Shown here: positions 12,427-24,118 of the stretch, in pieces
How the letters are laid out: each line of letters opens with the position of its first letter
Numbering within the stretch: the stretch's first letter is position 1
Assembly (NCBI RefSeq): GCF_030272615.1
Contig: NC_081412.1
Location: forward strand, 479,167,157-479,231,156
Origin: Cryptomeria japonica
Taxonomy: Eukaryota > Streptophyta > Pinopsida > Cupressales > Cupressaceae
Direction: 5' to 3'
DNA length: 64,000 nucleotides
Notes under the pieces: model-generated
Told to the model about the DNA's origin: nothing
Seen by the model: the letters and a program-made list of their open reading frames with translations, nothing else
The model's database searches: none
Position numbers and translations under genes: made by a program

Positions 12427-13404
12427 TGGAATCAGGGATCACTGAGAGGAGGGGGGGTGAATCAGTGATCTACCGATTGACTATTTTTCAAACTTAACTT
12501 TCAACCACTGGAAGCAAATACTTAAAACTGAAATGCAGAAACATGAAACAAACAACCACAAGATCATAACACCGTTAATTTTACGTGGAAACCCAAATGG
12601 GAAAAACCACGGTGGGATTTGAGCCCACAATATTATTCCAGTATGGCTAGTAGCAAAACAATATTACAAAATGGGAATGTACAGGCATTTAGGCACACTG
12701 CTTAGAGCTCACTACTGAATTGCAATAACTTGGAAGGCTACAACCCTCATGGAAGTCTCACTGACTTACAAAGTTGTTATAGTGATGAATTACAATGCAT
12801 GAACTTTGAAATAGCATCTACAATGCCTGGATGAGTTCCGGTTGAGTGTTGAATATACTAACTAGATCATCTTTGTTGTTCTGCTCTGTTCTTTGTCTCA
12901 GTCAGCTGCCGGATCAAGAATGCGGATGTGAAATTGGGCCAAAATGGATGCTCGATCACCTCTCGGTCGCATACAATCGCACCATCTACCAAAAAGATCA
13001 CCCACACCAAACTTATATACCAGTAACCACAAAATAGGTCATACATCATGCCGACCTAAAGGTGTAATGTGTAGTCAAATGTCGGCTTGACCGGATCCAA
13101 AAAGATAAGTGCGGATCACCAAAATAATAGCAAAATGATGTGTCTAAGTCAGCCCAATTAACAAGAACACGATTCAATGCACCACAATCATCGAAAAGCT
13201 TTTGGACCCAAAAATGCCCTGTTCTACCTGAAATACCGGTTAATCAGCTACCGGTTAACACCTGCTTCCAAATAAGAATAATTACGATCGTCGGATTGGA
13301 TCTCTACGAAGAGTTGCCATCAATGACAACCCTAAACTAATAATCATCCACTAGAAACCACCAAAAATCATCGGAGACCACCGGATGAGTGTCAATTGCC
13401 AACA
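12427..13404 (-). repeat. 3' LTR of C
   Basis: Matches 19696-20641 throughout, with scattered substitutions and a longer G run near 12450. The outer end has lost two or three bases of the TGTTGG terminus; the inner end ...GCCAACA at 13404 is clear. Confidence 0.87.
12437..12470 (-). other. Conserved LTR hairpin, C 3' LTR
   Basis: Perfect 9-bp stem GATCACTGA/TCAGTGATC with a C/T-rich 16-base loop beginning TTCACCCCC on the minus strand, close to the LTR end. Confidence 0.75.
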
Positions 13405-13622
13405 ATCTCCCCCTTTCACATTGATGGCAACACTTGTGAAAAATGACTAAGTGTTGAGCATTGTACACTGGTTCAAAAGACTCAAAATAATTTCTAAGGG
13501 TCCCCCTTAGACAAAGAATTTCACTCTTCAATACTATAAATTTTTCACTATTCCTCTCCCCTTTTGATAGCAATGCCAAAGATGGGGTGTTGTCCAAAAT
13601 TTAAATACAGATGACAAATACT

Positions 13623-16600
13623 TTACAAATACCTGAAGAGGTCAACATAAACAATCTTCAAAAATCCTAGGTGAGTATCCCACCCACTCTTGAAGTTGTC
13701 CAAAACAGTGATAAATGTACTAAATACAATAGCATGAATTTCTGACTCTCTTAGATTAGATGATACAGGTCGGGCCATCTCCTTCATACAATCAACCTTA
13801 TTACTTAATATAGTTTTCAACCGAGTGGCAATCAGGTTCTGGAGTTCAACTACTTTTCTCAAAATTTTCTCCTTGTCCGCTTGAAGGCTGGAGATCTGAT
13901 CATGCAAAGCTATAATCTGCTTAATGTTACATTAAGATTAAAGGACCGAGAAATGCCAGCAAGATTTCCGTGACAAACACCTATCTGCTTATGAATATCT
14001 ACAGTGAACTTAGGCAAAATTAGACAAGATTTGTACAATTTTCTATGTGTCAGAAATAATCTACAATCTCTTATTCAGTCTCACTCTATCATCTTCTATC
14101 ATCTTCCAGAATGTTTGTTTCCTTACATCCTTGAATTTATCCAAAAAAAATTGTGTAGCAGTCTTCTCCACAGAATCAAAACTGGTATTTACACTATTAA
14201 TTAATTGTAATAATTTACTGGAGGGGCTGTTATTTGAATCTATTTTTACATTAGGAGTCACCTTTTGCAAAACATCTATAGACCTCAAAATTAGCTTTTC
14301 ATCCTCTGACTCCGACTTCACCAAATCTTGGCTTTCCTGGGTTTGCACAACAACTGCGAGAATAAGCTTCTCAGTAGGATACATCTTCCCAAGATCAACA
14401 AAACCATCAAGATTAATGGGAATCTAAGGCAGGATCCCTATAATCGGTGGAGTGACAATTGCCGGATCAGTTATACTTTTGCCTTTGTCAACCTCAACAA
14501 CCTTGCCTCTATTATCTCAACATCCTTCTTCTCTCCCTTATCCCGTTTATCTGTTGCACGGGTGTTGCCACTTGGTGCAATAGCAACCTGTTGGATCTTA
14601 GGGGCTGCAGAGCTATGCACCACCGGAGGAGCATCATCGGTCTCAACATCAAGTGTAGTATTACCAAGGTCTTCCAAATGATCCTCACACTGAGTTTCAA
14701 CCTTCTGGCTTTCGGAAACACCTTGCTTACCTTCCTACTGAGATGATTTAAATGAATCCTTTGTACAAAGGGTCATTCTGAATTATCTTTCTCCATATAT
14801 CCTTTGTTTCTTTCCTCACCTCCTATACATTTCCAATCATCATTATTTTAATCATGTTTTTACTTCTAAATTCCTTCTTGTTTGCCTCTTCAATCAATCT
14901 CTTGGCTTCACTGTGATTAATACAAGTACAGACATTTACTAGCTCTCTCTCCTTCATTTATCTGTCAATCTTACTTGCATTCATTATTTTTGCATCAATC
15001 AGAGTGTACAAATCTTTTGGAATGGACTTTTCCAGTTCAATTAACGTCTTACTAAAATTGTGTAAATATTATACAACTGCTTCCTCAATTTTTATCTTTT
15101 CTCCTTCATCAAATTTATCATAGTAGGCTCCAAGATTCTTTAAGTTACCATCTATAATTATTTCATCAATTAACCGATTTGTTGTCAGTGAGGGAACAAA
15201 TTCAAATTTACCTTATTGAGAACCGAACTTAGGTTGGGTCTTGATTTTCCTTTCTCTTTTAGGCCTTGTGGCAGGAATAGGATCTGATTTTGCCTTTTTG
15301 CTCCGTTGGCCTCCACCGGATTGGGACTTCCTCACCACTTTGACAAATTGTCCTTTCTTCTTCGCCTTTCCTTCTTTCTCCTCAGACTCTGTTTCTAAAA
15401 CCATCGAAGATACTACAACATAGGTTCTTTTAGGCTTCTCCTTCTACTTCATCACACCTTTCCCGGATGGGCTAGGTCTTGCAGATTGTGCCACTGGAGT
15501 AGGAGCAGACTTTGTCTCTTTTGGTTTGACCTTGGAGGGATCTAGATCAACCTTAGGTTTCTTGGTTTCCTCTTTGGCCCCATTTTTTGCATGACTCTCC
15601 CTTTCTTTCTTCACCGTCTCTCAATTGAAACCCATCTGAACTGCCACATCCTCAACCATCTTTGCAACCTTCCTTTTCCTTGTAGGTGCAGTGAGTTGCA
15701 TGTGTAGACTAAGGTCTTTCCCCTTGAAAGTACCAAATTTCCCTTCCTTTGGAGCCATCAGTAGACTCAGAAGATGTTGGGCATATGCCTCAAGAGTAAC
15801 ATAGTCAACTTCATACCCCATGGTCATGATCCATACAATCGTAGGTTCCATTGCTTCCATTGGGCACTGATTCTTGTCGACCATGAAGCAAATGGTTTGC
15901 TCATATTTTTCAACAACCTCCTTAGGGACCCTTTCCTTTCTCTTCATTGCTGCTTGGAAGGTTTTGAAGTATGCCCAGAGAGAAGATATTCTTATGGTTA
16001 CAACTCCAACTCTCCACAATCCTCCTTTGATTTGCATGGCCATCGGTGTATCATAGGCCCATTGGACCTTCCCTTTTATATCAGGTATCTCATTCAGGAA
16101 GTACAAAGCCAAGCAAATAAGAGGTGTACCATATTTAAATGTGTTCTTTTTATCTTGCTTGATCTTCTTCAAATTGCTCAATAGCTCATTCAGGAGGGTA
16201 GTGCACAGGTGATAACTTTTGTCTTCCTTGAGCATCTGGTATGCAAAGTATAAGGCAGTACTGGAGACAACATTGTACCTACTTGAGTGGTAAACCTTGT
16301 AACCGACTACCATTGATGCAAATTTTACATCATTCTATAGAATATCATTAATGGTCATCGATCTGCTATCAAATTTTGAGCCAATGGTGGCTATCACCAT
16401 GTCATTTGATACTTTCCTCAAACTGGGCACCTCACCGGTTTCAGCTAGGCCTGTCACAACACAGATTACCTGCTTGGTGATTTTGTGTGGCTTGTCAAGC
16501 CCTATAAACTCATCATGAACTTAGCTAAGAAAATACCGGATCCATTCGGTCTCATCAAACAATAGAAAATGCATGAACTGTGAGAAACCCTTGTCTTGAA

Positions 16601-16842
16601 GCACCTTATACTCGGTTTTGAGATTTCCCAAACTGTCAACCAAATGTTTGTTGTATAGGTCTAGCATGTCTGCATTTCTAATATCCTTGATATCACAGTG
16701 AATGTAAGCCCTGAAATCTTCATTATGATGCACCTTTTGGATCATCCTTGACTGACTTGAAAGGGTGTTTCTTGAAAACTAGTTGGTCCCTGTCCTTAAT
16801 CTCAACCACCAGAGGGGTAGCAACACTAGAAACTGAAGACAT
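13623..16842 (-). pseudogene. Large extra reading frame in Copia C, unknown family
   Basis: The first ATG is at 16842 (MSSVSSVATPLVVEIKDRDQ). After one frameshift near 16745, the open stretches 16745-16521, 16313-15621, 15404-15213, 14384-14061 and 13907-13623 all lie in one frame, so one ancestral protein of about 1,070 residues is likely. Parts in order: a globular N-terminal region (landmarks DMLDLYNKHLVDSLGNLK, then CTTLLNELLSNLKKIKQDKK), a Lys/Arg-rich linker with SKKAKSDPIPATRPKRERK, an acidic and Pro/Ala-rich part near 14.6 kb in a shifted frame, and a C-terminal coiled coil. It has no protease, integrase, polymerase or RNase H motif. I do not recognise the family; it could be a captured host gene or an element-specific protein. 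Confidence 0.65.
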
Positions 16843-17326
16843 TTCAAATGCTAGGGTTTGTGAAAATATAAAGCCTGAATAGATAAATACCTTGCTTCAC
16901 AACCAGGCACTGGAATTTACTTAGGAGTTGTTGAAATTGCTCTAGAAATTACCAAATTGCTTTGCTCTCTTCTCTGCTCTAATCGCTTGATCGCATTGTG
17001 ACAAATGAAGCCTCAAAATGCACTTTTATCCTTCGAAAACCTAATTTTCCACTGTAATAAATGCAACAACTGGTTACCATGATTTTCATGAAGTCGTATA
17101 CCAGAGCATCAAATCATCTATAAAACTTATGGATATCATCTATACATATGATTCAATCCTTTTGCAACCTTCTAGAATAGATTGGAGACCATCAAAGAGG
17201 GAGGTTCTTAGAATTTGCATAAAAAGCTTCCCCTAAGGCATAAAGCCCTAGTTACTAGATGAAGATCCTGCACCGGGTTCGGGTGCAAACCCATTGTCAG
17301 TTTTGGATTCATCTTTTCTTACCCAC
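16843..17326 (-). other. Non-coding stretch ahead of the extra frame of C
   Basis: About 480 bases without a coding frame lie between solo LTR K and the extra frame. The position suits a leader, intron or internal promoter for that frame. I see no clear TATA box or splice pair. Confidence 0.35.
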
Positions 17327-17331
17327 ATCTT

Positions 17332-18546
17332 TGTTGGAAAATTGGAGGAATTGATTATGTGTTGCATTGATGTTTTGTCATTGATGGCAACGCCGACTGT
17401 TTTGGTTGTTTACCGGTTTCTGATAGAGCGATATTGATCCAGTATGCTTTGGTTTGTGGAATTGGTTTGGATTTGTCATTCATGTTATTAAAATGTGTAT
17501 CATGATTAGTTGGTTCGGGATTTGATGACTCGGGAGCTATCATTTGGTCTAGTAAGCCTTTTGGTCATCGGTAAGGGTTTTACGACCGATAGAGCTTTGT
17601 TGAAGATCTTTTGATGCAAGTGATATGTGGCTTTGGTACAGACTCTAGATGGCCTTTGAAATGTTTTTGGTTATCTTGTTCATATTCCTATTGATCGGTG
17701 GTGTTGCATTTAGGACTGAGCCTAATGCTATCTTATTCTGCTAGGTTATGGATCAGTTTATGTAACGTGTTGGTAGATGATCCTGATGCATTACCGGTTG
17801 GATCTATTGATTGGATTATGTTGTTTTGGTCTTAGGCCGAATTGGTTGATCATTGGATTGCGGGTTTATATTATGAATTTATTGTATTATTTTTTAGGTG
17901 GTTGACCTAATTTTTTAGGTCCCAGGTTGGTATAAATATGATGTAAGATCTCTTTGTAGATCATGTTATAGTTATGGTTTTAGGGGTTATACAATTATCC
18001 ATGTGCGAATAAGGTTGTAATCATATGCCGAGGTTTTGGTCGATCATAGGTGATCGAATTGGGTTGGTGAAAGAGGTTTAAGACCTCCGGTACTGAGCTT
18101 AACCAAAACTGTACTCTGGCATAGGAGATGCTATTCTTGCAGTTCACTCTTCTTTCCGAATTGTAGTCTGGACTTATTTTGTAGTCAGTGAGGCTCCTTT
18201 TGTGATGAGAAGTGCGCTCTAGGCTGTTGGTCTTCCTGCATGTGTAGGCACCTCTTTTTGTAATCACATACTTACTGCAGAAGTATTTTCTAGACTGTGG
18301 GTAGGCTTCCCATCGTGGTTTTTCCCTTTACCGGGTTTTCCACTTACAAATCTTTGTGTTATCTTTTGTGGATGGTTGGTAAATTTTCTGTGGTTTATAT
18401 TTGTGCTTAACTATTATATCTGCTATTCTGGTATTTGGTTTATGTATTTTGGTAATAAGGTTTTAATGCTTAAAGTTCTATAATCTGTTGACAACTGATT
18501 CACCCCCTCCTCTCAGTTGTCCACTGGTCATCTGAGATGTCTAACA
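17332..18546 (+). mobile_element. Solo LTR K of a Copia element
   Basis: It starts TGTTGGAAAATTGG and ends ...GATGTCTAACA. It is flanked by a perfect 5-bp duplication, ATCTT (17327-17331 and 18547-18551), with no internal region. Recombination between two LTRs leaves this footprint. Plus orientation is inferred from the hairpin near the right end (18490-18521), which lies at the 3' end of LTRs in A, B and C. Its sequence differs from the LTRs of A, B and C, so it is a separate family. It split the internal region of C after that element had inserted. Confidence 0.9.
18490..18521 (+). other. Conserved LTR hairpin, solo LTR K
   Basis: Perfect 9-bp stem GACAACTGA/TCAGTTGTC around the loop TTCACCCCCTCCTC, 25 bases before the LTR end. 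Confidence 0.78.
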
Positions 18547-18711
18547 ATCTTCTCATGCTTCTCCTTGATCTCTTCTACTTTTGCTTTTCCCTTCTCATCT
18601 GATTTACTCGTCTACTGGAGCACTATTCTTGCTTCTGCAATACTTTGCAATGTGACTAGTTTTGTTGCATGCTCGACAAACAACATTGTTTTGCATAGGC
18701 CTGAATTTCAT

Positions 18712-19627
18712 CTAATTTTGTCTTGTCCTGCACTGATTAGAGATATGTCCAAAAATCCCACAAGCATAGTATCTTTTGTTTTGGAAGTTATTCATTACTG
18801 CTCTACACATATTTGACTTGTGACCAAAATTATTGTATATGAAACATTGATCGGTAAAGGTAGGAACATTATTCATGTTGTCCATTCCATTATTCATCCT
18901 ACTTTTGCATTGTTTCGCCATATGACCAAATTTATTGCAGATAAAGCATCTACCATTGAATTTATGAGCATTAGGTTGTCTTATTGGATGATTCTTGTTC
19001 TTCTTCTGATCAAGTTTTGCATTGCCTTGTGCAAATCTGGAGGAATCATTTTTCTCAAATCCAAGTCCTCGCATGTCTTTTCCAAGCCTCTAACTCTTTA
19101 GAATCTCATCAAGCCTTGCTAAGCTATTCTTGAATTTTTCTTTGTACTCATTAGCAGTAGCAAGTACATTCTTCAAGGTAGCAATATGTCTTTCAAGTTC
19201 TTGACCATTATTTCTTGACTGTGTCAACTCAATCTTCAACTGATCATTCTCATAGGTAAGCCTGAAGCATTCATTAGCTCTTTCCTTCAATGATTGTGCC
19301 AAATCTTCTTCATTTTTCTTCCGGTTCTCAATCTCCTTAGTCAGCCTCATCACAATGGATTGCATCTCATTATTCAAAGCAACATTCTCTCTTTCAAGCT
19401 TGTTGACTTCATCAGCTTTATCTTGGTATTCCATGATCTGATCTTCTTTCTCCTTCAACTTGTCCTTCAGTTCTTTCCTTGTCTCTAGAAGTGTTCTCTT
19501 GATCCTTCAAGTCATTAATGAAATCATCAGCAACATTCAGGTTCTTCTTCAAGGTACAGATCTCATTTCTAGCTGCATCAAGATCTTCAAGTGCCACACT
19601 GAGTTGTCTTTGAAAACCAGAATCCAT
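18712..19627 (-). pseudogene. Truncated gag of C: coiled coil plus three knuckles
   Basis: Starting only about 50 bases after the primer site, the frame begins MDSGFQRQLSVALEDLD. A long coiled coil follows (heptad-rich, about 19600-19120) and continues in a second frame after a shift near 19440. Then come the knuckles CFICNKFGHMAKQC (complete), CFIYNNFGHKSNMC and YYACGIFGHISNQC (one Cys each replaced by Tyr). The usual N-terminal gag domains (DUF4219/UBN2) are absent, so this is a reduced gag that keeps coiled-coil and RNA-binding parts. A stop near 19090 separates the coiled coil from the knuckles. Confidence 0.8.
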
Positions 19628-19680
19628 TGAATCAATTTCCTAGATCTTCCTCAAGCATTTAAGCTTCCTCAAATGAACTA

Positions 19681-19693
19681 GGCTCTGATACCA
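19681..19693 (-). other. Primer-binding site of C
   Basis: The minus strand reads TGGTATCAGAGCC, a perfect match to the usual initiator-Met tRNA site of plant Copia elements, directly inside the 5' LTR. Confidence 0.88.
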
Positions 19694-19695
19694 AT

Positions 19696-20641
19696 TGTTG
19701 GAATCATGGATCACTGAGGGGGGGTGAATCAGTGATCTACCGATTGACTGATTTTCAAACTTAACTTTCAACTACCAGAAGCAAATACTTAAAACTAAAA
19801 TGCAGAAACATGAAAGAAACAACCACAAGATTATAACATCGATATTTTTACTTGGAAACCCAAATGGGAAAAACCATAGTGGGATTTGAACCCACAATAT
19901 TATTCCAGTACGGCCAGTAGCAAAACAATATTACAAAATGGGAATGCATAGGCATTTAGCCACACTGCCTAGAGCTCACTCCTCAATTACAATAATCCTG
20001 AAGGCTACAACCCTCAGGGAAGTCTCAGTGTTTTACAAAGTTGTTACAGTAATGAATTACAATGTATGAACTCTAAAATAGCATCTACAATGCCTGGATG
20101 AGTTCCTGTTGAGTGTTGAGTATACTGAATTGATCACCTCTGTTGTTCTGCTTTGTTCTCTATCTCAGTCAGCTACCAAATCAAGAATGCACATGTGAAA
20201 CTATGCCAAAACGGATTCTCAATCACCTCTCACTCACATACAATCGCACCATCTACCAAAAAGATCACCCACACCAAACTTATATACCAGTAACCACAAA
20301 CTAGGTTATACATCATGTCGGCCTAAAGGTGTAACATGTAGTCACATGTTGGCTTGACCGAATCCAAAAAGATAAGAGTGGATCACCAAAACAATAGAAA
20401 AATGATGTGTCTAGCCCAATCAACAAGAACATGATTCAATGCATCGTAATCACCGGAAAGCTTCAGGACCCAAAAATGCTCTGTTCTACCTAAAATATCG
20501 GTTAACACCTACTTCCGGATAAGAAGAATTACGATTGCTGGATTAGATCTCTATGAAGAGTTGCCATCAATGAAAACCCTAAACCAATAATCATCCACCA
20601 GAAACCACTAGAGACCACCAGATGAGTGTCAATTGGCAACA
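19696..20641 (-). repeat. 5' LTR of C
   Basis: Bounded on the plus strand by TGTTGGAATCA at 19696 and GGCAACA at 20641, and followed on the minus strand by the primer-binding site two bases inside. Confidence 0.9.
19709..19737 (-). other. Conserved LTR hairpin, C 5' LTR
   Basis: Perfect 9-bp stem GATCACTGA/TCAGTGATC around the loop TTCACCCCCCC, 13 bases before the LTR end and so next to the primer site. Confidence 0.78.
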
Positions 20642-20646
20642 TATTT

Positions 20647-20810
20647 GTTTTTAGGCCAACTGATTAATGTGATTTAATGTTTATCTTCACGTTTTATTTG
20701 ATTTCGACATTGGAATATGTGTTAGCATGTGTAGTTCATTAGAATCATTTGGAAAGGATGTGTTGTGATGTTTTTGGAATCATTTCAAAAAGATGTGTTG
20801 TGATGTTTTG
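20647..20810 (+). repeat. 5' LTR of B, second part
   Basis: This resumes the LTR after element C. The text around 'ggccaactgattaatg' and 'ttagcatgtgtag' matches 32615-32747 of the 3' LTR. It then breaks off into gag coding sequence at about 20811, so about 750 bp of LTR is missing. Confidence 0.75.
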
Positions 20811-20812
20811 GG

Positions 20813-21593
20813 GTGAATGAAATTGTAAATGCTCTTAGACGTGTTGGTGGAATGATAGAAGGAAGTGAATTTGTAAGGAAAATAAAGGCAACATTGCAGA
20901 AAAGCTATAAACCCAAGAAGAATGACATTGAGGAAAGCTAGGACATGAATAAGTACATTGTGGATCAACTCCTTGGTTCACTCGTTGCCTTTGATATTGT
21001 TGAATTGGATGACATCAAAAAGGAAAAGAAGCTGCAAAGAGGCCTGAAGAAGAACCATAAGAAAATGAAGGCATGGATGATATTGAAATAAACTTTTTGA
21101 AAAGATTGAAGAGAACAAGAGAACAATTGGAAAGTACAAAGGTAAGTTACCCCTAAAATATTATAATTGTGGAAGACTTGGTCATTATGTTTTTAGATGT
21201 ATGTATAAAGAAGACTATGGTGGAAGACCTAATGATGATAGCAAAGGAAATGAGAACTATAGAGGGAATGAAAAAGATTTTAGAAGAGTTGATAGAGACA
21301 AGTAGAAGAAAAGTTTTCGTTCAACAAAGGCCTACTCATCTGAAGAAGAAGATGACAATGACTCAAATGAAGCATCTTTGTTCCTGACTATAGAGAAAAT
21401 AATGATGGGCAATCAAGAAGTTCAGAAGATGATAAATTTGTAAGTATGAAGACTACACTACACGCAAAAGTGGAACCAAAGGCATGTATCATCAACTTTG
21501 GATGTTCAAACCATATGACTAGTGACAGAGACAAGTTTATAACCTTTTGAAATATGATGGTGGATCAGTTAACTTTGCAAGAGAAGAAGGTGT
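20813..21593 (+). pseudogene. Copia B gag and protease, 5' portion
   Basis: Gag packages element RNA and the adjacent aspartic protease matures the polyprotein. Translation from 20813 gives a UBN2-type gag segment with landmarks NEIVNALRRVGGMIEGSEF and DQLLGSLVAFDIVELDDI. A knuckle follows with its first Cys replaced (YYNCGRLGHYVFRC). Near 21490-21530 comes the remnant INFGCSNHMTSDRDKF, corresponding to the usual D-S-G-C-S protease/pre-integrase signature with the Asp-Ser lost. The frame continues without loss across element A into 29966 onward (VPICGKVSISTNGKHKTDDV). Many stops are present. Confidence 0.75.
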
Positions 21594-24047
21594 TGTTGGC
21601 ATTGTGTTGTCATTGATGTCAAATGGTATAGGATGACTACCGGTATAAGAGATGTTTGTGCAACACTATCATAAAGGAGTACAGGATGAGATATCTTTGA
21701 TATCACCTTGTGTTGCAGAACACCGGTAAGGTAAGGAAAAGAATGACATTAAGAGGAATGATCATTGTAGTCACTGGTACACAAGTTAGTATCTAACTTG
21801 TGTAAATGAAATGGGCAGGTTAACTGTACAATGTATCATCGGTAAGGAGACTATGTCAACTGGTAAGTGAAGTGTTGACAATAAGCAGGATGCAGCTTGG
21901 ATGTTGTTTGTGATGAAGAGGCAGAATGTTACCTAAATCACATCAACATCGGAGGAGAAGAATGAATAGGTCACTAGTGTGTTGTGTGGTTGCAGAACAA
22001 CAGGACTCCCACCAGATAGAGATGCAGTCACCATGTGAAGAGATGACTGACAGTTAATGTGCCCACTTTGGATCACATGTGCCTGTTTGAAGATATGTTG
22101 CACAAACAGGGAAGCCACATGAGTGCATTGCAGGATGTAGATGACAAGAAATCACTACCACCGGTAAGTGGAGCTTATCTCCTATTATGCATAATGTGCA
22201 TTATAGTTCTGTGAGATAAGGAAAAAGAGGTAAACACAAGTGTTTGAAGGCTCACACCAGATCTATAGGTGAATCAAAGGAATGCCTCAAGTGCATGAAA
22301 TCAGGGTTATGCACTGAACCGACAGAGAAGGCATGTTGGGATGTCAGTGTAGATGAAGAGTGATGGATTTGCCACTCTGACAAACTGGTTGAGATATGAT
22401 CTAAGCTGATTAGGGAGAAGGCAAGGCTGAGCAGATTTAGACAGAAGAAAATGGTTGGATTGAAGATGGAGTCTGTTGAAGGTTACATGGTGTCATCAAG
22501 AGTGTTTACCAATATGTAAGTCCACTAGTAATATGGACAAGGTGTAGATGTTGAAGACTTCCCACTTGATGAGAATGAGCATGCTATGGATAGACATGGC
22601 TGGCGATTGGTTAAGGTGTACCACTGATAGTTCAGTAAAGTGCAGACATGAAGCTTAACCGGTAAAGTGTGAGATACTGTTAAGGTTAGTAAACTGATAG
22701 AAAAGAAGAACTGGTTGAGTGGTTGGTCGATGATCCTATTCATACTAAAACAAATAATCTAGCAGAGGTGGAGGTCGACATGGATGCCATGTAGAGATAA
22801 AGTGGCAAGCTTGCAGAGGTCGGTGAAGAGTTGTGTAGGGTTAGTTGTTTCTACAAGTGTGCATGTAAAATGGATCCTGTGAATTGTGGATCGGATAAGA
22901 GGAGTGCGTCTTGAGGAAGAATGAACGAAAAAGAAAAATCAGGGAGTTGTTGGCACCTGAATTGAAGCAAGAAAATCAGATTGTGAGAAGATCTTGAGAA
23001 GGAAACAACAGAAATATTAATGGTGTTTTGAAAGATGCAGGTCGAGATATAGGGTAGTGGTAGCTAAGTTTAGAAAATGTGTATTGGAAGATGTGTTAAT
23101 GATGGTGATGTCCAAACAACTATCTGGGGGATCAGATCGGATAAGATCTGATTGGATTTGGTTTTCCTCAAGGTTGATGAGGAAACCGTAACTGCCTGTG
23201 ATTTGAATTGACTTTTGGCGGGAAAACCAGGATATAAATAAGGAAGCCAAAATCATTGAAGGTTGCTGCTAGATGAAAGAAGATGGAGCTATTACGAAAT
23301 GATTGAGTGCTACATGAGATAGTTAGATTATTCAGAGTAAAAATAGCATAAGAGAACAATGACTGAGTGAGTGAAGGTTAAACCGGTGATAAGGTTTAAC
23401 AGAGGGTGTAACTGGTATGGTTTGAGCAACCGGTATAGCAGCTAGATTGCATTAGAGGAGATAACCGGTAGATGCTTGTATCGATATGAAGACAATAAAG
23501 GGTACTGAAGAGCAGAGCAGTGAGGAGGAGAAGTGATAGAGAAAGAAGGGTAGTGGTTAACCGGTAGAGTTTACTGGAAATGCAACAACAAAAGAGTGAA
23601 CAGGTGTAGCAAAAAAGGTGTCTCACCGACAGAAGGAAGTTATGTGCAAAGGTTGCAAAAATCTTTTGTAACCAGGATATTACTTTTGTATTTGAATGTT
23701 CATTGTGGTCACTGAGTTGTAGCTCGGTGCAGGGGTTGTAGCCCATAAACAAGTTAGGGGTTGGTGCTCTAAACATTGTAACAAAGAGTTATTGAGAGGC
23801 TGGATTGGAGCAGTAGACTCCAGCAGCATTGCTCATCGAGGTTTTTCCCATCTTGCATTTTCCTCATACATACTAGTGTTATGTGATGTCCCTTTGTGTG
23901 AATGATTTTGTGTTTAGTCTCCTCACTAACCAGTAAGTCTGCATTCAACTAGATCTGTTAATTGACATACTTTCATAAGGATAGTTAAAGGGAAAAGTTT
24001 GAGAACCACTGATTCACCCCCCTGTCAGTGGTGCATTGTGTCTATCA
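21594..24047 (+). repeat. 5' LTR of A
   Basis: TGTTGGCATTGTG at 21594 to ...GTGTCTATCA at 24047. It is rich in the palindrome ACCGGT, contains a TATA-like 'gatataaataagg' near 23230, and has the hairpin at 24005-24032 close to its 3' end. Confidence 0.92.
24005..24032 (+). other. Conserved LTR hairpin, A 5' LTR
   Basis: Perfect 8-bp stem ACCACTGA/TCAGTGGT around the loop TTCACCCCCCTG, 15 bases before the LTR end and 17 bases before the primer site. The 3' LTR has the same structure at 29918-29945. Confidence 0.8.
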
Positions 24048-24049
24048 AT

Positions 24050-24061
24050 TGGTATTAGAGC
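24050..24061 (+). other. Primer-binding site of A
   Basis: TGGTATTAGAGC, one base from the usual TGGTATCAGAGC, two bases inside the 5' LTR end. Confidence 0.82.
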
Positions 24062-24118
24062 ATAGGTACCCTGTTTATCAAGATTTCTCTCGCTTGGGTA
24101 TATTTTGGCTTAAGGACA

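Larger units (their letters stand above)
12427..20641 (-). mobile_element. Non-autonomous Copia element C with a large extra frame
   Basis: A minus-strand element with LTRs at 19696-20641 (5') and 12427-13404 (3'). The primer site TGGTATCAGAGCC lies at 19693-19681 and a purine tract next to the 3' LTR at 13405-13417. Internal order: truncated multi-knuckle gag, solo LTR K (a later insertion), a leader-like gap, and a decayed frame of about 1,070 codons unlike gag or pol. There is no protease, integrase or reverse transcriptase. It entered the 5' LTR of B. The right flank TATTT and left flank GATT only roughly agree as a target duplication. Confidence 0.85.

Noticed and set aside
15774-16184. 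136-codon plus-strand open frame
   Set aside because: A shadow of the extra frame of C on the opposite strand; no family features.
23396-23776. 126-codon minus-strand frame in the A 5' LTR
   Set aside because: Only partly retained in the other LTR, of biased composition, and inside a non-coding LTR.
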